A program made the translations under genes and the position numbers. 64,000 bases of DNA from Dryomyza anilis (taxonomy: Eukaryota; Arthropoda; Insecta; Diptera; Dryomyzidae). Under the pieces are notes generated by a model. That model was not told the origin of the DNA. It made no database searches and saw only the letters and a program-made list of their open reading frames with translations. This document shows positions 60,166 through 64,000 of this stretch, one piece after another. Location: assembly GCA_951804985.1 (NCBI GenBank), contig OX638135.1:65647970-65711969 (forward strand), read 5' to 3'. Positions within the stretch are counted from its first letter, which is position 1, and each line of letters starts with the position of its first letter.

Positions 60166-60584
60166 TATATCAACATATTTTTTGGTAACTTAATTCACAT
60201 CATTTACTAAAATTATGGTTTTTACAATTATTAATTTTTAATTAACTGTTACTGTTTCATGGCTTGCCAAACACATAAAATGGTGACTTTTTATTAGTAG
60301 ATAGTCTTATTAGTAGATAGTAAAAACAATTCACATTGTAAAAGCCATCATGTTAGTAAATGATTTAAAGTTAAGATTGAAAATGATCGTTAAAAGTTTT
60401 TTGCTCTTTGCGCAACATCATTGGATCATTTTTTTGTTTTTAAAGGCTTGTTCTTAGTTTTAGACGTACTAAGTAGTTTAAGAAAGTCGACGCGGAAGAA
60501 AAATTAATTCTAAAATTTTCATACAAATTTTAATCAGTCTAGTGTACTTTTATTATCTTATATTTTCATTTTATTTTATTTTTA
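60166..60584. other. AT-rich stretch, no feature recognised
   Basis: No supported frame or repeat. Confidence 0.45.
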
Positions 60585-60975
60585 TACCCTACAGACCCAA
60601 GAGTGAAAGGGTATATTCCCCAAGAGTGAAAGGGTATATTCAGTTTGGTACGCCGTTTGTAACAACCAGAAGGAAGCATTACCGGTATGGAAAAGTGAAT
60701 ACATTCTTAATCAGCATAATCTGAGTTGATTTAGCGATGACCGCCTGTTCGTATGTCCCTCTGTCTGTCTGCTGAAATCACGATTACAGAAAAATTAGAA
60801 GAGCTAGATCAATGAAACTTCTAATTTCGATATTTTTATATATACGCTGTACCAACAAGAAAATTGGCATGATCGGACAATTGTGACCTGCGAACCGACC
60901 ACTTATGTTCAAATACCTCATAAAATGTACATCTACGGATGAATTATACTTTAAACGAGCTTAAGTGAACTTTTT
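60585..60975 (-). repeat. Dispersed repeat family A, copy 4
   Basis: Reverse complement of copies 1-3. The end sequence CAAGAGTGAAAGGGTATATT is duplicated in tandem (60600 and 60622). It contains ACCAGAAGGAAGCATTACCG, CCCTCTGTCTGTCTGC and CATAAAATGTACATCTACGG. Confidence 0.75.
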
Positions 60976-61059
60976 TTTGCCATATATAAATTGTTTTTTA
61001 TTTTTTTTATATTTCCTTTTTTTATGTTTCCATTTTTTATTTATTTATTTTTTTATTTT

Positions 61060-61499
61060 ATTTATATATGTGCAAAAATTATTCGACTTTTTAATTTTTG
61101 GCTTTTTTTGAAAAGTTTGACTTTTTTTTAGTTAATTTTGCGAGTTTTTAAATTATAAAATTAAAGTTGAAATTATTTCGTTTATTTATTAGTTAGGCTG
61201 TTAAATTTTGAATAATACACAATTCGTGGTATGAATATTTTGAGTTGTCCTTGGGAGGTGTCAATTATCTCCTCCTGCAAATCTTTAAAGCAATCGCACT
61301 AGATTGGTCTTAAAAATCGTGTTATGTGACCAATATCAATGGAATATTCAGTGAATTTTTTTTTTTTGAAATTTCGAGTTTTAGATATTTGTGTGTATTT
61401 TTCATAATTAAAAATCAAATATTTACAAAATATATTTTCAAAGTATGAGATATTGTAATAGAAAGGCAACAAATGTATAGGGCTGAAAACAGAGTTCGG
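61060..61499 (+). repeat. Tandem duplication, unit 1 (with element inserted at its end)
   Basis: Matches 62712-63146 base for base with few changes: ATATGTGCAAAAATTATTCG, TTGCGAGTTTTTAAATTATA, GTTGTCCTTGGGAGGTGTCA and TATTGTAATAGAAAGGCAAC. It ends in GGGCTGAAAA where the fold-back element begins; 62646-62690 is the displaced end of this unit. Confidence 0.85.
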
Positions 61500-62645
61500 A
61501 TTTGCACGCACGCCCGCGCCCGCGCCCTTAAGTAAATGAGAAGCAAATTTGTTTACGCATACTCTGCACTCGGACACCACATTTTTTTTACAACACATCC
61601 CGTCGCAACGAGTGATGCTTTGCACTATTCTCGGTACCTGCCCTCGTGCGGGCTACGAAACTAAAAACTGCAGCTCGCGCAGACGTGAAATGAGAAAATA
61701 GAGAAACATATCGCGCAAGTGCTATGGTATTTATTTCGCGGGGCAACTCCGTGCAACAGCGAAAACCGACTGCCCCGGGCAGCACGCGGGGCAGTTTTTC
61801 ACAGCCAGTTAATTTTTTCTTTTATGACATTCTTTTGTGGCGCATGAGTACGGCACTGTTATAATATACTGCGCAATGTTTTAATAATTTTTAAATAAAA
61901 CTATCGTTAATACAGAAAAGTTTGGCAATTCTCAAATACACTTTTAATCGAAGTTTTAATTTGGTTTATAAAAATTGTATAATTTAGTACAAGTTTTTCA
62001 GTGCAAGTTTAAACTTAGTGTACATTTTTACAAATGAGGATATACATTATTTTTCGAAGCCTATCATGTAGATTTCTTATTAAAATAGATTTTTGCACAT
62101 AATAATTTTTGTATTTGAATAAAAATGTTGATTAAGATTTCATGTTAAATTTATTTTTCTGTTCAACGAACAATTAAAAGATACAATTTTTATAAACCAA
62201 AATAAAACTGCGATTAAAAGTGTATTTGAGTATTGCCAAACTTGTCTGTATTATCAATAGTTTTATATAAAAATTATTAAAACATTGCGCAGTCTAGTAA
62301 AACAGTGCCAATAAAATTTACTGGCTGTGAAAAATGCGCGTGCTGCCAGGGGCAGTCTGTTTTCGCTGTTGCACGGAGTTGCCCCGCGAAATAAAAACCA
62401 TAGCACTTGCGCGATATGCTTCTCTATTTTCTCATTCCACGTCTGCGCGGGCTGCAGTTTTTAGTTTCGTAGCACACACGAGGGCAGGTACCAAGAATAA
62501 TGCAAAGCATCACTCGTTGCGACGGGCTGTGTTGTAAAAAAAATTTGATGCCCGAGTGCAGTGTCTGCGTAAAACAAATTTGCTCGTCAGTGTATGAAGA
62601 AAGGGGCATGTGCGGGCGCACGCACACGGGCATTTCCGATCTCTG
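61500..62645. mobile_element. Fold-back element FB3 with 8-bp target duplication (hAT)
   Basis: GCTGAAAA is exactly duplicated (61492-61499 and 62646-62653). The ends CAGAGTTCGGATTTGC and, on the complement, CAGAGATCGGAAATGC begin two arms of about 480 bp that are complementary almost throughout (about 61500-61985 and 62175-62645). The outer 300 bp of each arm are unusually CG-rich (GCACGCACGCCCGCGCCCGC; CCCCGGGCAGCACGCGGGGC), the inner part AT-rich. The spacer is about 190 bp. No transposase. Unit 2 of the surrounding duplication is the empty site. Confidence 0.9.
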
Positions 62646-63172
62646 GCTGAAAATGCAATAAAATCGATTAAAAAAAATATGTTATATAAATATATTTTTT
62701 TATATTTTATTTATATATGTGCAAAAATTATTCGACTTTTTAATTTTGAGCTTTTTTTGAAAAGTTTGACCTTTTTTTTTTAAATTAATTTTGCGAGTTT
62801 TTAAATTATAAAATTAAAGTTGAAATTATTTCGTTTATTTATTAGCTAGGCTGTTAAATTTTGAAGAATACACAATTCGTGGTATGCACATTTTGAGTTG
62901 TCCTTGGGAGGTGTCAATTATCCCCTCCTGCAAATCTTTAAAGCAATCACACTAGATTGGTCTTAAAAATCGTGTTATGTGACCAATATCAATGGTATAT
63001 ACAGTGAATTTTTTTTTTTTTTGAAAATTCGAGTTTTAGATATTTTTGTGTATTTTCCATAATTAAAAATCAAATATTTACAAAATATATTTTCAAAGTA
63101 TGAGATATTGTAATAGAAAGGCAACAAATATATAGGGCTGAAAATGCAATAAAATCGATTAAAAAAATATGT
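62646..63172 (+). repeat. Tandem duplication, unit 1 end and unit 2
   Basis: 62646-62690 (TGCAATAAAATCGATTAAAA) completes unit 1, then 62712-63172 repeats the whole unit and shows GGGCTGAAAATGCAATAAAA uninterrupted at 63136. Confidence 0.85.
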
Positions 63173-63421
63173 TTGGTGACTTGTACAACGTCGATATATA
63201 ATATTAATATATCCGAATGTGTAAACGCATAAATAAGATTTTTACGTTTTCCGTCATTTTGAAATTTTAAAATCTGTATCAAATTAATTTTGTAGTAATT
63301 AATATTGTAGTAAATATTACTTCTTATTTTTTGAATGTGAAAAAATCATATAAAATTGACAAAGGTTGGTGTATATAGTAAAGGTTGGTAATAATAATGT
63401 TCAAATTGATCACCGTTACTG
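63173..63421. other. AT-rich spacer, no feature recognised
   Basis: No supported frame or repeat. Confidence 0.45.
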
Positions 63422-63600
63422 CCCTATTCTGACACGAGTCACAAATTAAAATCGGTCACAATAGTGCGCATCGTCACAATTGTCACTATTTCGTATTCTG
63501 TCATTTTCATATTCTATGTATATTGACGTAAAAGTCTGAATCTATTGTCATTTGTATCAATTGTTATTGATAACAATTGTCATTGCTTACTAGAATGATA
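63422..63600 (-). mobile_element. MITE family M1, copy 2
   Basis: Reverse complement of 8684-8862. Ends CCCTATTCTGACACGAGTCA (63422) and GCTTACTAGAATGATA (63600). ATTGTTATTGATAACAATTG forms an extra internal palindrome at 63560-63580. Confidence 0.7.
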
Positions 63601-63954
63601 CTGTTAATATGATACACAAATTGATTTTTTTTCCAAAGTGAATTTGAGATATACCTTCCCAAAAACAGAGACCTAAAATAATTAATTTTTTTAAAATTTG
63701 TATGTAAAAATTCATTGTAAAGAATGATGACAGTACAAAACATAGGTACCATTAAAAAACATTCGATGAAAATATTTAATTTATGACAATATGATTATTT
63801 TAGGACTTTTAAATTCTTTTCTTTCTTTTATAACCATTTAATTAACAATAAGTCATCAATAACTACACTAAGCGGCAAAACTACGACCTTTTCAATTGCT
63901 TTTTTTATTATTTTGTTTCTATATGGTCTACTGATAAAAAATGTAGTATATACC
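63601..63954. other. AT-rich stretch, no feature recognised
   Basis: No supported frame or repeat. Confidence 0.45.
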
Positions 63955-64000
63955 AGAGCTCTCGATTACCCGGGTGCCAAATTTTTGGGTCATAAATGGG
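63955..64000 (+). mobile_element. Possible left end of another CAGAG-type element
   Basis: ATACCAGAGCTCTCGATTAC followed by CCGGGTGCC has the CAGAG start seen in the fold-back elements. CATACCAGAGCTCTCAATAC occurs at 972-991. The window ends here, so nothing more can be said. Confidence 0.25.

Noticed and set aside
61588..62537. Two similar frames (LPGAVGFRCCTELPREI and its partner) or a CpG island with a promoter
   Set aside because: They are the two complementary arms of fold-back element FB3; the CG richness is confined to its arms and no gene follows.

Overview
The window is AT-rich eukaryotic DNA made almost entirely of transposable elements, many inserted inside one another. I see no convincing host gene, no standalone tRNA gene, no rRNA and no CRISPR array. 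The element set is an LTR/Gypsy family with a probable tRNA-Leu primer site, RTE-type LINEs, a tRNA-derived SINE with an ATT tail, non-autonomous Helitrons, hAT-like and MULE-like terminal-inverted-repeat (TIR) elements, and GACAGACGGACA-type dispersed repeats. Together these suggest an insect, most likely a higher fly (Diptera, Brachycera) with a repeat-rich genome. The species is not identifiable from the sequence.

Layout. 1-5.4 kb: dispersed repeats, a long TA microsatellite, a fold-back element (2148-3714) inside another repeat, and an element rich in TGATCAGG. 5.6-10.1 kb: a decayed Gypsy gag/protease relic split by an RTE LINE (6261-8622), with two TIR elements in its 3' part. 10.5-16.2 kb: two Helitrons in opposite orientation; the second carries about 1.57 kb of a 15-bp minisatellite. 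16.3-16.6 kb: a complete SINE. 17.1-21.5 kb: LTR copy 1, truncated in integrase, with the best reverse transcriptase/RNase H frame of the window (420 aa). 21.6-25.8 kb: a TIR element, a LINE C-terminal scrap with a repetitive 3' region, and AT-rich DNA. 25.8-33.3 kb: LTR copy 2, with both ends present and 2.4 kb of foreign DNA in its protease region. 34.1-36.0 kb: a second fold-back element, built from 60-bp units. 36.7-38.3 kb: the 3' end of LTR copy 3, antisense. 39.6-51.0 kb: one RTE LINE split into four pieces by three insertions of 1.2, 4.2 and 4.4 kb, which carry further elements. 51.3-60.2 kb: dispersed repeats, a hAT-type MITE, a third Helitron, another MITE and a SINE 3' end. 60.6-64 kb: a repeat copy, a tandem duplication whose first unit holds a third fold-back element with a clean 8-bp target duplication, and a MITE.

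All coding remnants carry stops, frameshifts or deletions, so nothing here looks able to move on its own. What the window records is an order of events: target-site duplications and interrupted copies show which element landed in which. The main points of interest are three CAGAG-ended fold-back elements whose arms hold unrelated sequence, a MULE-like MITE with a perfect 9-bp duplication, a large copy-number difference of one minisatellite between three Helitrons, and the nested RTE locus. Dense, nested, two-stranded TE debris of this kind is typical of pericentromeric or piRNA-cluster-like DNA, but that is inference.
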